Under the pieces are notes generated by a model. The model made no database searches. It had not been told where the DNA came from and was given only the letters and a program-made list of their open reading frames with translations. Source: Thioclava sp. JE_KL1 (GTDB lineage: Bacteria; Pseudomonadota; Alphaproteobacteria; Rhodobacterales; Rhodobacteraceae). From it: 64,000 bases of DNA. The position numbers and the translations under genes are program-made. This document shows, piece by piece, positions 44,304 to 53,896 of the stretch. Location of the stretch: NCBI RefSeq assembly GCF_009296265.1, contig NZ_WBJS01000006.1, positions 124,001-188,000 on the forward strand. Reading direction: 5' to 3'. How positions within the stretch are numbered: the first letter of the stretch is position 1; every line of letters begins with the position of its first letter.

Positions 44304-44424
44304 AATCTGCCCCCCAAAGCCCCGTTTGGGCGGAATCGGTCTAGGATTGAGGCCCGCATGATCCTAAAACTCGGGACCGACATAAGGCGCGGGCGGCGGG
44401 CCCGTGACCAGAGGAGAGACAACA

Positions 44425-44652
44425 ATGCTCAACAATATCGGCCTTCCCGGCCTTCTTCTGATCGCCGTCGTGGTTCTGGTTCTTTTTGGCCGCGGCAAGA
44501 TTTCCTCGCTCATGGGTGAAGTCGGCAAAGGCATCACCGCCTTCAAGAAAGGCGTGAGCGACGGCTCGAAAGAAATCGAGGACGGCACCGTTGACGAGGC
44601 ACGTGACGTGACCCCGGCTGACGAAGTCCAGAAAGAAAAAGACAAGGCCTGA
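44425..44652 (+). CDS. tatA: Twin-arginine translocase subunit TatA
   Basis: A 75-residue protein with an N-terminal membrane helix (about 4-20), the FGRGK hinge, an amphipathic helix ([22 protein letters not shown]) and a charged tail. It forms the pore for folded proteins. The start at 44425 follows GAGGAGAGACAACA. It heads tatABC, which serves the twin-arginine substrates SoxY, SoxB, SoxC and the Rieske protein in this window. Confidence 0.96.
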   Translation: MLNNIGLPGLLLIAVVVLVLFGRGKISSLMGEVGKGITAFKKGVSDGSKEIEDGTVDEARDVTPADEVQKEKDKA

Positions 44653-44729
44653 GCCTGATCGCATTCGGGGTTTGCGGGTTGATGCCCGCTTGCCTTTGCG
44701 TCCTCAATCGGCCGGAGGCCTGAGCACTC

Positions 44730-45365
44730 ATGTTAGACATCGGTTGGAGCGAGCTTCTGCTGATCGGCGTCGTGGCGCTGATCGTGGTAGGACCGAAAGA
44801 CCTGCCCAAGATGTTCCACCAGCTTGGCCGCATCACTGCGAAGGCCAAGGCGATGGGGCGCGAGTTTTCGCGGGCGATGGAAGATGCGGCGAAGGATACC
44901 GGGCTCGATGAAGCCGCGGGCTCCGTGCGCGATCTGAAATCGCTGGCGTCCAAGAAATCGCTCGGGCTCGACGCGCTGGAAAAAGCGACCGATGCGTTCG
45001 AGAAATGGGAGCCGGGCCGGTCCGAGAGCGGGAAGACCTCGCTCAAGCCCGATCCCGAGGCGGAGCCGCCCAAGCCTGAGGCAGCCCAACCCGAGGCGAG
45101 CCCGGCCGAGACGGCCAAACCCGAGACATCCAAGACGGCAAGCAAGCCGGCGGCCAAGCCCGCTGCGAAGAAAGCCGCGCCGAAGACCGCAGCCAAGACT
45201 GGCGCCAAGACGACGGGCACCAATACGGGCACTTCGACCGCCGCGAAATCCAGCGCCAAGCCGGCAACCAAGTCGAGCAGTAAACCCGCCGCGAAAACCG
45301 GTGCCAAACCGGCGGCGAAGAAGACGGCGGCGAAGAAACCCGCCGCGAAGAAGGGTGACGCATGA
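44730..45365 (+). CDS. tatB: Twin-arginine translocase subunit TatB
   Basis: A 211-residue protein. The N-terminal helix with [22 protein letters not shown] and the following amphipathic helix are standard TatB. From residue 100 on, the tail is a low-complexity Lys/Ala/Pro repeat region (many PAAKK and KTAAK units), longer than usual. TatB links TatC to TatA. The stop overlaps the tatC start by 4 bases. Confidence 0.95.
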   Translation: MLDIGWSELLLIGVVALIVVGPKDLPKMFHQLGRITAKAKAMGREFSRAMEDAAKDTGLDEAAGSVRDLKSLASKKSLGLDALEKATDAFEKWEPGRSESGKTSLKPDPEAEPPKPEAAQPEASPAETAKPETSKTASKPAAKPAAKKAAPKTAAKTGAKTTGTNTGTSTAAKSSAKPATKSSSKPAAKTGAKPAAKKTAAKKPAAKKGDA

Positions 45366-46234
45366 GCGACAATAACGAGATCGAGGAAAGCTCGGCCCCG
45401 CTGATCGAGCACCTTGCCGAACTGCGCACGCGCATCCTCTATTCGCTGGGGGCCTTCATCGTCGCGATGGTGGTCTGCTATACGGTCTGGAACCCGATCT
45501 TCAACTTCCTGACCCGTCCGGTCTGCTCGGCACTGGAATCGCGCGGCGAGCAATGCGGCCTCTACCTGATCAAGCTGCAGGAAGGCTTCTTCGTCGCGAT
45601 CAACATCTCTTTCCTCGGCGGTTTCGCTCTGGCTTTCCCGATCATCGCCTATCAGATGTGGCGGTTCGTGGCGCCGGGCCTCTATCGCAACGAGAAGAAC
45701 GCGTTCCTGCCCTTCCTGGTCGCCTCGCCGGTGATGTTCTTCCTTGGCGCGGCATTTGCCTATTACATCATCCTGCCGCTGGCCTTTAACTTCTTCCTCG
45801 GCTTCCAGCAGGGCGAGATCGGCGCGACTTCGGGCGCGAACGAGATGGCCGCCATCGGCTTCCAGGGCTCGGTGCAGGAATATCTCAACCTGACGATCAA
45901 GTTCGTCATGGCCTTCGGGATCTGTTTCCAGCTGCCCGTGCTGCTGTCGCTGATGGGCAAGGCGGGGCTGGTGTCCTCCGAAGGTCTCGGCAACATGCGC
46001 AAATACGCGGTGGTCGCGATCCTCGTGGTGGCGGCGATCGCCACGCCCCCGGATGTGATCTCTCAGGTCATCCTGTTCACGGTGGTGTACGGTCTCTACG
46101 AGATTTCCATCCAGCTCGTGAAACGGATCGAGAAGACCCGCGAAGCCCGGATGCGTGCTGAAGGCACCTGGATCGACCCCGACGAGTGGGACGATGACGA
46201 GGACGACGAGGACGAGAAGGACGGCAAGGCATGA
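45362..46234 (+). CDS. tatC: Twin-arginine translocase subunit TatC
   Basis: A 290-residue protein with six membrane helices. The N-terminal [15 protein letters not shown] segment is the signal-recognition face, followed by the usual FLTRP loop and the Pro-rich turns. The C-terminus is very acidic (runs of Asp and Glu from about residue 275). It binds twin-arginine signals. It overlaps tatB upstream and the DUF815 gene downstream by 4 bases each. Confidence 0.96.
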   Translation: MSDNNEIEESSAPLIEHLAELRTRILYSLGAFIVAMVVCYTVWNPIFNFLTRPVCSALESRGEQCGLYLIKLQEGFFVAINISFLGGFALAFPIIAYQMWRFVAPGLYRNEKNAFLPFLVASPVMFFLGAAFAYYIILPLAFNFFLGFQQGEIGATSGANEMAAIGFQGSVQEYLNLTIKFVMAFGICFQLPVLLSLMGKAGLVSSEGLGNMRKYAVVAILVVAAIATPPDVISQVILFTVVYGLYEISIQLVKRIEKTREARMRAEGTWIDPDEWDDDEDDEDEKDGKA

Positions 46235-47073
46235 GTGACGCGGCGCTGAACCGGATCGCCACGGCGCTGGAGCGGCTCTCGCCCGCTCCGCAGCCCGCGC
46301 CCGACTTCGCCTCGGCCAGCGCTTTCATCTGGCACACCTCGCCGGACCGGCTGGAGCCCGTGCCGCAGGTGAACCGGGTCGACCTAAGCCTGCTGCACGG
46401 CATCGACCGCTCGCGCGACACGCTGCTGGCCAACACGCTGCAATTCGCGCGCGGGGCGGCGGCGAACAACGCGCTTCTCTGGGGCGCGCGCGGGATGGGG
46501 AAATCCTCGCTCGTGAAAGCTGCCCACGCCGCGGCGGTGGCTGAGGGGCTACCGCTCAAGCTGGTGGAGCTTGCGCGCGAGGATCTGCCCTCTGTCGGCC
46601 GTCTGCTCGCGCATCTGCGCGACGCGCCCGAGATGCGCTTCATCCTGTTCTGCGACGATCTCTCGTTCAGCCATGACGACCAGCATTACAAATCGCTCAA
46701 GGCGGTGCTGGATGGCGGGATCGAGGGGCGGCCCGCGAACGTGATCCTCTATGCCACGTCGAACCGGCGTCACCTGATGCCGCGCGACATGATCGAGAAC
46801 GAACGTTCGACCGCGATCAGCCCGTCCGAGGCGGTGGAGGAGAAAGTCTCGCTGTCGGATCGTTTCGGGCTGTGGCTGGGCTTCCATCCCTGTAGCCAAG
46901 ACGAATATCTCACGATGATCCGCGGCTATTGCGACAACTACGGCGTGGAGATTTCCGACGAGGTGCTGCGCGCCGAGGCCATCGAATGGCAGGCCACGCG
47001 CGGGGCGCGTTCGGGCCGCGTGGCATGGCAGTATTTCACCGATCTGGCCGGGCGGCGCGGCGTCGCGTTGTAA
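46231..47073 (+). CDS. DUF815 family AAA-type ATPase
   Basis: A 280-residue P-loop protein. Walker A GARGMGKS is at residues 85-92. Walker B-like [10 protein letters not shown] lies near 138. Arg-containing sensor regions follow in [17 protein letters not shown]815 proteins are AAA-like ATPases of unknown task. The ATG overlaps the tatC stop (ATGA), so it is translated with tatC; a role linked to membrane or export functions is possible but only by context. Confidence 0.9.
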   Translation: MSDAALNRIATALERLSPAPQPAPDFASASAFIWHTSPDRLEPVPQVNRVDLSLLHGIDRSRDTLLANTLQFARGAAANNALLWGARGMGKSSLVKAAHAAAVAEGLPLKLVELAREDLPSVGRLLAHLRDAPEMRFILFCDDLSFSHDDQHYKSLKAVLDGGIEGRPANVILYATSNRRHLMPRDMIENERSTAISPSEAVEEKVSLSDRFGLWLGFHPCSQDEYLTMIRGYCDNYGVEISDEVLRAEAIEWQATRGARSGRVAWQYFTDLAGRRGVAL

Positions 47074-47112
47074 GCGCGCCTCGCCGCATCGTCTAAGGCG
47101 CGGGCAGGGGGC

Positions 47113-48423
47113 TTACACCCCCAGCCGATCGCGCAGCGCATACCACCACGACCCCGCGACCGAGTAGGGCACCCGGAAGGTGCGCCCGCCAGGGAACGGG
47201 ATCCAAGGCAGTTTCGCAAACGTGTCGAACCGGGTCAGATCGCCGTTGATCGCCTCCGACAGGATGCGTCCGAAAGTGTGCGACCCGGTGACGCCGTGGC
47301 CGGAATAGCCATGCGCGAAATAGGTGTTCTGCCCGATCCGACCCATCTGCGGCACGCGGCTGAAGGACAGCGCGAAATTGCCCGACCAGGCGTAGTCGAT
47401 CTTGGTGCCCTTGAGCTGCGGGAAGACCTTTTCGAGGTTCTTCCAGAGCTTCGCCTTGATGTCCTTCGGGTCGGCACCGCCATAGACCGTGCCGCCACCA
47501 AACAGCAGGCGGTTGTCGGCGGACATGCGGTAATAGTCGAGGATGTAGCGCACGTCCTCAATGCAGGCATCGGACGGCATCAACTCGTGGGCCTTCGCCT
47601 CGCCCAGAGGCTCGGTCGCCATGACCTGCGTCGAGACGGGCATCACGCGGCGCTCCAGCGTGGGCACGACATGGCCAAGATAGGCATTGCCGCACAGCAC
47701 AAGCGTCTTCGCGGTGATCTGGCCCTTCGCGGTCTTGATCACTGGGCGCGTGGCGTCGGTGTCGACCGAGGTCACAGGCGACATCTCGTAGATCGTCCCG
47801 CCGAGTTTCTCGACCGCCGCCGCCTCGCCAAGTGCGAGATTCAGCGGATGCAGATGTCCGCCCTTATGGTCGATCATGCCGCCCGCATAGAGGTCGGAAT
47901 TCGCGTGCTCGCGCATCTGCTCGCGGCTTAGCATCTCCTGGCTTTCGATGCCGTAGCTGCGCCAGAGCTTCCAGCGCGCTTCCAGCTCTTGCATGTGCTT
48001 GGCCGTAAGCCCCGCGAAGACATTGCCGGGCTTCAGGTCGCACTGGATGTCATAGGTCGCGACGCGCTCGCGGATGATGTCGCCGCCTTCCATCACGAGG
48101 CTGGCCACGAAATTCGCGGTGTCCTGCCCGTAGCGGCTCTCGATCACGTCGAGGCTGGCGTTCAGCCCGTTCACGACCTGACCGCCATTGCGGCCCGATG
48201 CGCCCCAGCCGATGCGTGCGCCTTCCACGACGGTGACGCTATAGCCCTTTTCTGCCAGATGCAGCGCGGTCGAGAGGCCCGAGAAGCCCGCGCCCACGAC
48301 GCAGATATCGGCCTCCTGATCGCCCACCAGTTCCGCGCGCAAGGGCGCCGGGTTGGCCGAAGCCGCGTAGTAGCTGCCGGTATGGCTGCCGTCGCCCGCA
48401 TAGGGGTGGGTCTGATGGGTCAT
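47113..48423 (-). CDS. FAD-dependent amine oxidoreductase, PuuB-like
   Basis: A 436-residue DAO-type flavoprotein. GAGFSG (44-49) is the FAD site. SGRNGGQV lies near residue 80, and HGYSGHGV plus TGSHTFGRI lie near the end, as in gamma-glutamylputrescine oxidases. It probably oxidises a polyamine derivative or amino acid to an aldehyde or keto acid. It lies 69 bases after ocd on the same strand, fitting arginine to ornithine to putrescine catabolism. I chose the ATG at 48423; a GTG three codons earlier is possible. Confidence 0.88.
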   Translation of the reverse strand: MTHQTHPYAGDGSHTGSYYAASANPAPLRAELVGDQEADICVVGAGFSGLSTALHLAEKGYSVTVVEGARIGWGASGRNGGQVVNGLNASLDVIESRYGQDTANFVASLVMEGGDIIRERVATYDIQCDLKPGNVFAGLTAKHMQELEARWKLWRSYGIESQEMLSREQMREHANSDLYAGGMIDHKGGHLHPLNLALGEAAAVEKLGGTIYEMSPVTSVDTDATRPVIKTAKGQITAKTLVLCGNAYLGHVVPTLERRVMPVSTQVMATEPLGEAKAHELMPSDACIEDVRYILDYYRMSADNRLLFGGGTVYGGADPKDIKAKLWKNLEKVFPQLKGTKIDYAWSGNFALSFSRVPQMGRIGQNTYFAHGYSGHGVTGSHTFGRILSEAINGDLTRFDTFAKLPWIPFPGGRTFRVPYSVAGSWWYALRDRLGV

Positions 48424-48492
48424 GTCGCGCACTCGTCTGAAAGGGGCGTTTGGCTTTCGGTGCCACGCGCCGCGTCCGAGCGCAAGCGGGGC

Positions 48493-49548
48493 TCAGCCCG
48501 CCCGCGTCAGCATCCCGAACAAATCGCGCGGATCGTCGGGGTCTGCCATAAGATCGAGCATCTGCGCGTAGTCGCCATCCTTCACTCGGTCATGGATGTA
48601 GCGCAGCGCGCTGAAATCCTCGATCGCGAAGCCGACGCTATCGAACAGCGTGATCTGTTTCGCATCGCGACGGCCTTCCGCCTCGCCGCGCATGACTTTC
48701 CACAGCTCGGTCACCGGATGGTCTTCGTCGAGCGCCTGAATCTCGCCCTCGATGCGGGTCTGCGGCGGATATTCGACGAAGATTTCCGAGCGGGTGAGGA
48801 TGTCGCGATGCAGTTCGGTCTTGCCGGGGCAGTCGCCGCCGATCGCGTTGATGTGGATGCCGGAGCCGACCATGTTGTCGGTCAGGATCGTCGCATATTG
48901 CTTGTCGGCGGTGCAGGTGGTGATGACCTGCGCGCCTTCGACGGCTTCCTCAGCCGAGCGGCACTTGGTGACGTTGAACCCCTGCGCGGTCAGGTTCTTC
49001 GCGGCCTTCTCGGTCGCCGTCGGGTCGATGTCATAGAGCCGCAGAGTGTCGATGCCGCAGATCGCGCGGAAGGCCAGCGCCTGAAACTCGCATTGCGCAC
49101 CATTGCCGATCATGCCCATGACCGTCGCGCCTTTCGGGGCGAGGTATTTGCCCACCAGCGCCGAGGTGGCGGCGGTGCGCAGCGCGGTCAGCATCGTCAT
49201 CTCGGTCATCAGCAGCGGATAGCCCGTGGCGACCGAGGAAAGCACGCCGAACGCGGTGACCGTCTGGTGCCCCGTGCGACCGTTCTTGGGGTGGCCGTTG
49301 ACGTATTTGAAGCCGTAATTCTCGGCGTCAGCGGTCGGCATCAGCTCGATCACGCCCTCCGCCGAATGGCTCGCGACGCGCGGGGTCTTGTCGAAATCCG
49401 GCCAGCGGCGGAAATCCTCTTCGATATAGGCGGCGAGGTCGCGCATCACCTGTTCGGGGCCGATCTCGTTCACCAGCTTCATCATGTTGGCGACGGAAAC
49501 GAAGGGCACGAAGGCCAGCTTGGAGGGGGCGAGAGGGGACATATCCAT
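48493..49548 (-). CDS. ocd: Ornithine cyclodeaminase
   Basis: A 351-residue enzyme of the ornithine cyclodeaminase/mu-crystallin family. It turns ornithine into proline and ammonia with bound NAD. The nucleotide-binding segment is VMGMIGNGAQCEFQALAF, followed by YDIDP. Substrate-side motifs include NGHPKNGRTG. The ATG at 49548 follows GGAGCTTTTG and shares one base with the arginase stop. It uses the product of arginase, so the two genes form a short arginine-to-proline route. Confidence 0.94.
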   Translation of the reverse strand: MDMSPLAPSKLAFVPFVSVANMMKLVNEIGPEQVMRDLAAYIEEDFRRWPDFDKTPRVASHSAEGVIELMPTADAENYGFKYVNGHPKNGRTGHQTVTAFGVLSSVATGYPLLMTEMTMLTALRTAATSALVGKYLAPKGATVMGMIGNGAQCEFQALAFRAICGIDTLRLYDIDPTATEKAAKNLTAQGFNVTKCRSAEEAVEGAQVITTCTADKQYATILTDNMVGSGIHINAIGGDCPGKTELHRDILTRSEIFVEYPPQTRIEGEIQALDEDHPVTELWKVMRGEAEGRRDAKQITLFDSVGFAIEDFSALRYIHDRVKDGDYAQMLDLMADPDDPRDLFGMLTRAG

Positions 49549-50474
49549 CAAAAGCTCCGTGTCATGCGGTCGAGAACGCGGCGGCCAAAGAGGCTGGCTG
49601 CGAGGTCGCACAGCAGTTTCGCCGTGCGGCCGCGTTCGTCGAGGAAAGGGTTAAGCTCGACAATGTCGAGCGAGGTCACGAGGTCGCTGTCGCCGACCTC
49701 TTCCATGATCAGATGCGCTTCGCGGAAGGTGGCGCCGCCCGGCACGGTGGTGCCCACGGCGGGCGCGATCCCGGGGTCTAGGAAATCGACGTCGAAGCTG
49801 ACATGCAGCAAGCCGTTGGCTTCGCGCACGCGGTCGAGGAAGGCGCGCAGGGGCGCCAGCACGCCGGTCTCGTCGATGGCGCGCATGTCATGGACTTCCA
49901 AGCCGATCTGCTTGATGCGCGCGCGCTCCGCCGGATCGACCGAGCGGATGCCCATCATGCAGAAATTCTTCGGATCGATGCTGGCTTCCAGCGGCGGGAA
50001 GGCCTCGAAATCGGGCTGGCCGGTGACATAGGCCACGGGCGTGCCATGCAGGTTGCCGCTGGTCGTGGTCTCCAGCGTGTGCAGGTCGGGGTGCGCGTCT
50101 AGCCACAGGACGAACAAGGGGCGATCTTGGGTCTTCGCATGCCGCGCGAGGCCGCTTAGCGTGCCCGCGGCCAGCGCGTGATCGCCGCCGATGAAGATCG
50201 GGCGGTCATGGGTCTGCGCGGCATCGAACGCCGCCTGCGAGAGCGCCTCGATCCAGGCACGGGTTTCGGCCAGATCGTGGATCGCGGGGTTCTTGTGCGG
50301 CATCGGCTCTTGCGGGGGGATCGACAGGTCGCCCAGATCATCCACCTCCCAGCCCAGCTCGGTCAGGATGTCGCCCAGCCCCGCGATGCGCAGGCTGGCC
50401 GGTCCCATGATGCAGCCGGGTTGCGAAGCGCCAGTTTGAATAGGCGCGCCCAGAATCGAAACTGTGCGTGTCAT
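49548..50474 (-). CDS. rocF: Arginase
   Basis: A 308-residue arginase, splitting arginine into ornithine and urea. The manganese ligands are His99 (GGDHAL), Asp126, His128 and Asp130 (DAHPD) and Asp228/Asp230 (SFDVDFLDP). The ATG at 50474 follows AAGGGAGATCTCG. It is divergent from the Lrp-type regulator across a 121-base gap with a nested palindrome, and is coupled to ocd (TGATG). Confidence 0.96.
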   Translation of the reverse strand: MTRTVSILGAPIQTGASQPGCIMGPASLRIAGLGDILTELGWEVDDLGDLSIPPQEPMPHKNPAIHDLAETRAWIEALSQAAFDAAQTHDRPIFIGGDHALAAGTLSGLARHAKTQDRPLFVLWLDAHPDLHTLETTTSGNLHGTPVAYVTGQPDFEAFPPLEASIDPKNFCMMGIRSVDPAERARIKQIGLEVHDMRAIDETGVLAPLRAFLDRVREANGLLHVSFDVDFLDPGIAPAVGTTVPGGATFREAHLIMEEVGDSDLVTSLDIVELNPFLDERGRTAKLLCDLAASLFGRRVLDRMTRSF

Positions 50475-50553
50475 CGAGATCTCCCTTGTTGCTCTTAGTT
50501 TGACGAAATGGCGCAGAGGTTTCGCTTGTCAATTTGCGCAAAACGGAACTAAA

Positions 50554-50584
50554 TTTGATCAGTTTGACCAGTCAAATGATCAAA
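50554..50584. promoter_or_regulatory. Nested palindrome in the arginase-lrp divergent promoter region
   Basis: An outer inverted repeat TTTGATCA / TGATCAAA encloses an inner one TTTGAC-CA-GTCAAA. It ends 11 bases before the lrp start codon. Lrp/AsnC proteins bind AT-rich palindromes, so auto-control and control of rocF-ocd are likely. Confidence 0.65.
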
Positions 50585-50595
50585 ACGGAGGAGTG

Positions 50596-51021
50596 ATGCA
50601 ACTCGATGATACGGACCGCGCGATCATGGCCGCGTTGCGCGCGGATGCGCGGCTCTCGATGACCGATCTCGCGCTGCAGGTGGGGGTGTCGCGCACGACC
50701 GCGCGCGCCCGGCTGGAGGCGCTGGTCGCCTCGGGGCAGATCCGGCGCTTCACCATCGAGACAGAGACGGATGTCGAGGGGCAGGTGCGCGCGATCACGC
50801 TGGTCGAGTTGCAGGGCAAGATGTCGCGCGCGGTGATCCGGGCGCTGCACCGCATCCCGGAGGTGACGACGGTCTTCGCGACCAATGGCAACTGGGATCT
50901 GGTGGCGGAAATCCGGGCCGAGACACTGGGCGAATTCGACCGGGCCTTGCGCGATATTCGGGAAATTCCGGGGGTGCTCAACAGCGAAAGCTGTCTGCTG
51001 CTTGCGCCTGTCGCGGGCTGA
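50596..51021 (+). CDS. Lrp/AsnC family transcriptional regulator
   Basis: A 141-residue regulator with an N-terminal HTH (TDRAIMAALRADARLSMTDLALQVGVSRTTARARLEAL) and a C-terminal AsnC ligand domain with the GNWDLVAEI motif. GGAGGAGTG precedes the ATG at 50596. It is divergent from rocF-ocd, as PutR- or ArgR-like Lrp proteins often are to their targets, so it probably senses arginine or ornithine. The ligand is inferred from context. Confidence 0.92.
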   Translation: MQLDDTDRAIMAALRADARLSMTDLALQVGVSRTTARARLEALVASGQIRRFTIETETDVEGQVRAITLVELQGKMSRAVIRALHRIPEVTTVFATNGNWDLVAEIRAETLGEFDRALRDIREIPGVLNSESCLLLAPVAG

Positions 51022-51037
51022 GCGGGCAGCGCGTGCG

Positions 51038-51064
51038 GGCGGGCCGGAACATCTCCGGCCCGCC
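51038..51064. terminator. Bidirectional hairpin between lrp and nlpD
   Basis: GGCGGGCCGGA pairs with TCCGGCCCGCC around a 5-base loop, between converging genes. There are no strong T runs. Confidence 0.7.
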
Positions 51065-51072
51065 GCGCAAAA

Positions 51073-52266
51073 TCAGTTGAGGTAGGGCATCGGATCGACG
51101 GAATCGATCCCCTTGCGGACCTCGAAATGCAGATAGCCCTGATCGCCGGACGCGACCTTGGCGATGGTCTGGCCGCGCTTGACGCTCGCGCCTTTCTTCA
51201 CCGTGATGCCGGTCACGTTGTAATAGACCGTCACCAGATTGTCGGGATGCTTGATCGCGAGGAAGGCGACATCGTCGGTGTCCTGGCTGATCAGCAGCAC
51301 GGTGCCGCTCTCGGCGGCTTTCACCGAGGTGCCGGCCGAAGCCGAGATATCCACGCCGTCGTTCGAGCCCTTCTTGTAGGGTCGAATGATCGAACCCGGC
51401 ACCGGCATCGCCATCTTCGACGTGTCCGACGCCTTGGTGCGATCGGTGCTCATGTCCGGAGTCTGCGTCTTGACCGGCGCAGAGGCTTTCGGCGGCGTCT
51501 TCTGGGGCAGGGGCTCTGCCGCGGAGGGCGGCACCGGGGTCGGCGAGCCGGTGCCCGGCGCAGTCGTGGCCGTTGCCGTTTCGACTTTCGCGGGCTGGCG
51601 GCTCGACGCGACCGGGATGATCAGCATCTGACCTTCGCGCACGCGCAGATCGTTGGGCAGCCCGTTCCACTCGGCCAGCGCCTTCACCGGCACCGAGTAG
51701 TAGCGCGCGATGGAATAGGCGGTCTCGCCGCGTGCGACCTTGTGGCGGATCGGCTCGGCGCTGTTGGTGGAGACCGGGGCCGAGGCCGGCGTCGGTTTGG
51801 CGGGCTGGTTCGCCTGCGATCTATCGATCGCGTTCGAGGCGAGCGAGGTGATGTCGATCGTCTCCGAAGTCAGCGCGCTGGAGTTGCCCGGCGCCGCGGA
51901 GCCGCTCGTGGTCGCGACCTTGTTGGGCAGGGCCAGCACTTCGCCCGCGTTCAGCACCGCATCGGGGGCGACCGCGTTATAGCGAGCCAGCGCGCCCGGA
52001 TCGGTGCCGATCCGCTGGGCGACGGAATTGACCGTATCGCCGCGGCGCGCCACGACGACCTGATAATTCGGGTAGGTGATGATGCCCTGTGCGTTCGGGC
52101 GCGGGCGATCCTGCACCGCCTGCCGGGCGGCGGCGCTCGTGTCGAGCCCGCCATTGCCATAACCGCGCATGTCCAGATCGAACCCGTTCGGGTTACAGGC
52201 GGCCAACGCCGTCAGCGCGACGCCACCTGCCAGGATCAGCCGCAGCCGGGAAATCTTCGTTGCCAT
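51073..52266 (-). CDS. nlpD: NlpD-like LysM/LytM lipoprotein (amidase activator)
   Basis: A 397-residue lipoprotein with lipobox ALAAC at about residue 23. Two LysM domains (about 68-115 and 175-222) bind peptidoglycan. A Pro/Ala/Thr linker follows, then a C-terminal M23 (LytM) domain. Its metal residues are degenerate: the expected His before GVD is Asn (SNDGVDI), and the Y-x-H motif reads YYNVTG. Such inactive LytM proteins activate cell-division amidases. The surE-pcm-nlpD order supports the name. The ATG at 52266 follows GAGGACGAGCGG. Confidence 0.9.
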   Translation of the reverse strand: MATKISRLRLILAGGVALTALAACNPNGFDLDMRGYGNGGLDTSAAARQAVQDRPRPNAQGIITYPNYQVVVARRGDTVNSVAQRIGTDPGALARYNAVAPDAVLNAGEVLALPNKVATTSGSAAPGNSSALTSETIDITSLASNAIDRSQANQPAKPTPASAPVSTNSAEPIRHKVARGETAYSIARYYSVPVKALAEWNGLPNDLRVREGQMLIIPVASSRQPAKVETATATTAPGTGSPTPVPPSAAEPLPQKTPPKASAPVKTQTPDMSTDRTKASDTSKMAMPVPGSIIRPYKKGSNDGVDISASAGTSVKAAESGTVLLISQDTDDVAFLAIKHPDNLVTVYYNVTGITVKKGASVKRGQTIAKVASGDQGYLHFEVRKGIDSVDPMPYLN

Positions 52267-52320
52267 CCGCTCGTCCTCACTGTCTCTCAGACCTCTTCGG
52301 GGTCCGTTCTTACCTGCCAC

Positions 52321-52977
52321 TTAGTCGTTTGCCACGCCCTCTACGAGGGGAACAAAGCGCACCGGACGTAATTCTTCGTAATCGAAACCCGTCTCGAGCC
52401 GGCGCACCCGGATCAGGCTTTGCACCGTGTCCGACTGGCCCACGGGTAGAACCATGATACCCCCGATCTTCAGCTGGGCCAAGAGCGGCCCGGGAGGGTC
52501 TTCCGCAGCGGCAGTCACGATGATTCGATCAAAGGGCGCCTGATCGGGCAGCCCGTGCGAGCCGTCCCCGGAAATCGCGACGATATTGGTGAGCCGCAGC
52601 GCGTTGAAGACGCCTTCGGCCTCGCGCACCAGTCTGCGATGCCGGTCCACGGTATAGACGCGGCGGGCGAGCTGGCTCAGGATCGCGGCCTGATAGCCCG
52701 AGCCGGTGCCAATCTCGAGCACGGTGTCGCGCGAACCCACATCCGCGGCTTGCGTCATCAGCCCCACGACCGAGGGCTGCGAGATCGTCTGCCCGCAGGC
52801 GATCGGCAGCGGCATGTCCTCATAGGCGCGGTCGGCGAAGATGCCGCGCACGAACTGGCCGCGGTCGATCCCCTCCATCGCGTGCAGGGTGCGCGCGTCG
52901 GTCACGCCCTTGGAGCGCAGTGCGAAGAGGAACCGCATCTTGCGCTCGGCCAGATCCTCTTCTGCGTCCTCGCTCAT
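52321..52977 (-). CDS. pcm: Protein-L-isoaspartate O-methyltransferase
   Basis: A 218-residue SAM-dependent methyltransferase that repairs isoaspartyl residues in aged proteins. The SAM motif [15 protein letters not shown] lies near residue 86, and the family segments [12 protein letters not shown] and DRIIVTAAA are present. The start overlaps the surE stop by 4 bases (ATGA), the classic surE-pcm pair. nlpD follows after 54 bases. Confidence 0.95.
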   Translation of the reverse strand: MSEDAEEDLAERKMRFLFALRSKGVTDARTLHAMEGIDRGQFVRGIFADRAYEDMPLPIACGQTISQPSVVGLMTQAADVGSRDTVLEIGTGSGYQAAILSQLARRVYTVDRHRRLVREAEGVFNALRLTNIVAISGDGSHGLPDQAPFDRIIVTAAAEDPPGPLLAQLKIGGIMVLPVGQSDTVQSLIRVRRLETGFDYEELRPVRFVPLVEGVAND

Positions 52978-53759
52978 CCCAGACGGGCCTCCAGATCGGC
53001 GATCACGTCATGCGCCGTCAGATCGGCGCGCATCGGCGTGACCGAGATATAGCCGTCGAGATTGACGGCGGCATCGGTGCCCGGCTGCGTCGGGGTGTGC
53101 TGCGGGCCGCCCTTGATCCAAAGGAAGCGCCGCCCCGAAGGCGCGTGATGCGCCTCGGTCGAGAAGAAGCAATCCTTGCGGAAGCCTTGGGCTGCGACCT
53201 TGTGGCCTTTGACGTTTTTTGCCAGCACCGGCGGGAAATTGACGTTGTAGAAGACCCGGTAATCGCCATCGTCCCAGATGCCCTGATCGATCAGCTTGCG
53301 CACGAGCGCCGCGCCATGGACCCGGGCTGCCTCGAACATGTCGGGGGCGTTGAAGACCTCGGGGCCGATGAATTGCGACAGGGCGATCGCGGGCACGCCT
53401 TGCAGCGCCGCCTCCATCGCGCCGCCCAACGTGCCGGAATAAAGCGCGTTGTCGGCGGAGTTGTTGCCCCGGTTCACGCCCGAGAGCACCAGATCGGGCC
53501 GCTGCTCCTCCAGCACGTCGTAGAGCCCAGCCATCACGCAATCGGCGGGGCTGCCTTCGGCGGCGAAACGGCGCTCTGCCAGCTTCGAGATCATCATCGG
53601 CCGGGTGTAGGAGATGCAATGGCCGACGCCCGATTGCTCGAAGGCCGGCGCGACCGTCCAGACCTCGCCATCGGGGCCTGCAAGTTCTTCGGCGATCTCG
53701 CCCAGAACGGCCAGTCCCGGTGCGTCGATCCCGTCGTCATTGGTGATGAGAATACGCAT
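52974..53759 (-). CDS. surE: 5'/3'-nucleotidase SurE
   Basis: A 261-residue nucleotidase. The N-terminal metal site [15 protein letters not shown] and the later [25 protein letters not shown] motif are fully conserved. It removes phosphate from nucleoside monophosphates and helps stationary-phase survival. The ATG at 53759 follows GGGGGCAAC. It overlaps pcm by 4 bases. The long upstream frame is a different reading of the SDR gene. Confidence 0.96.
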   Translation of the reverse strand: MRILITNDDGIDAPGLAVLGEIAEELAGPDGEVWTVAPAFEQSGVGHCISYTRPMMISKLAERRFAAEGSPADCVMAGLYDVLEEQRPDLVLSGVNRGNNSADNALYSGTLGGAMEAALQGVPAIALSQFIGPEVFNAPDMFEAARVHGAALVRKLIDQGIWDDGDYRVFYNVNFPPVLAKNVKGHKVAAQGFRKDCFFSTEAHHAPSGRRFLWIKGGPQHTPTQPGTDAAVNLDGYISVTPMRADLTAHDVIADLEARLG

Positions 53760-53849
53760 GTTGCCCCCAGTTCGCCGTCGCGTCACCCGATGCTTACCGT
53801 GCGGCGGATGAAGGGTAAAGCGGGGGCGGGCGACAGCGCGGATGTGTCG

Positions 53850-53890
53850 CCAAAGCGCCGCAGCCGGAGGGCATTTCGGCGGCGCTTTGG
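53850..53890 (-). terminator. Hairpin after the SDR gene
   Basis: CCAAAGCGCCG (from 53850) pairs with CGGCGCTTTGG (to 53890) around an internal loop, 6 bases beyond the SDR stop. It also stands upstream of surE. Confidence 0.65.
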
Positions 53891-53896
53891 TCGTTC

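Noticed and set aside
45090-45360. Lys/Ala/Pro repeats in the tatB tail as a possible separate repeat locus
   Set aside because: They are in frame and part of a low-complexity TatB C-terminus, which varies widely in this family.
47989-50031. 680-codon plus-strand open frame antisense to the oxidase, ocd and rocF
   Set aside because: Catalytic motifs of all three enzymes are read on the minus strand.
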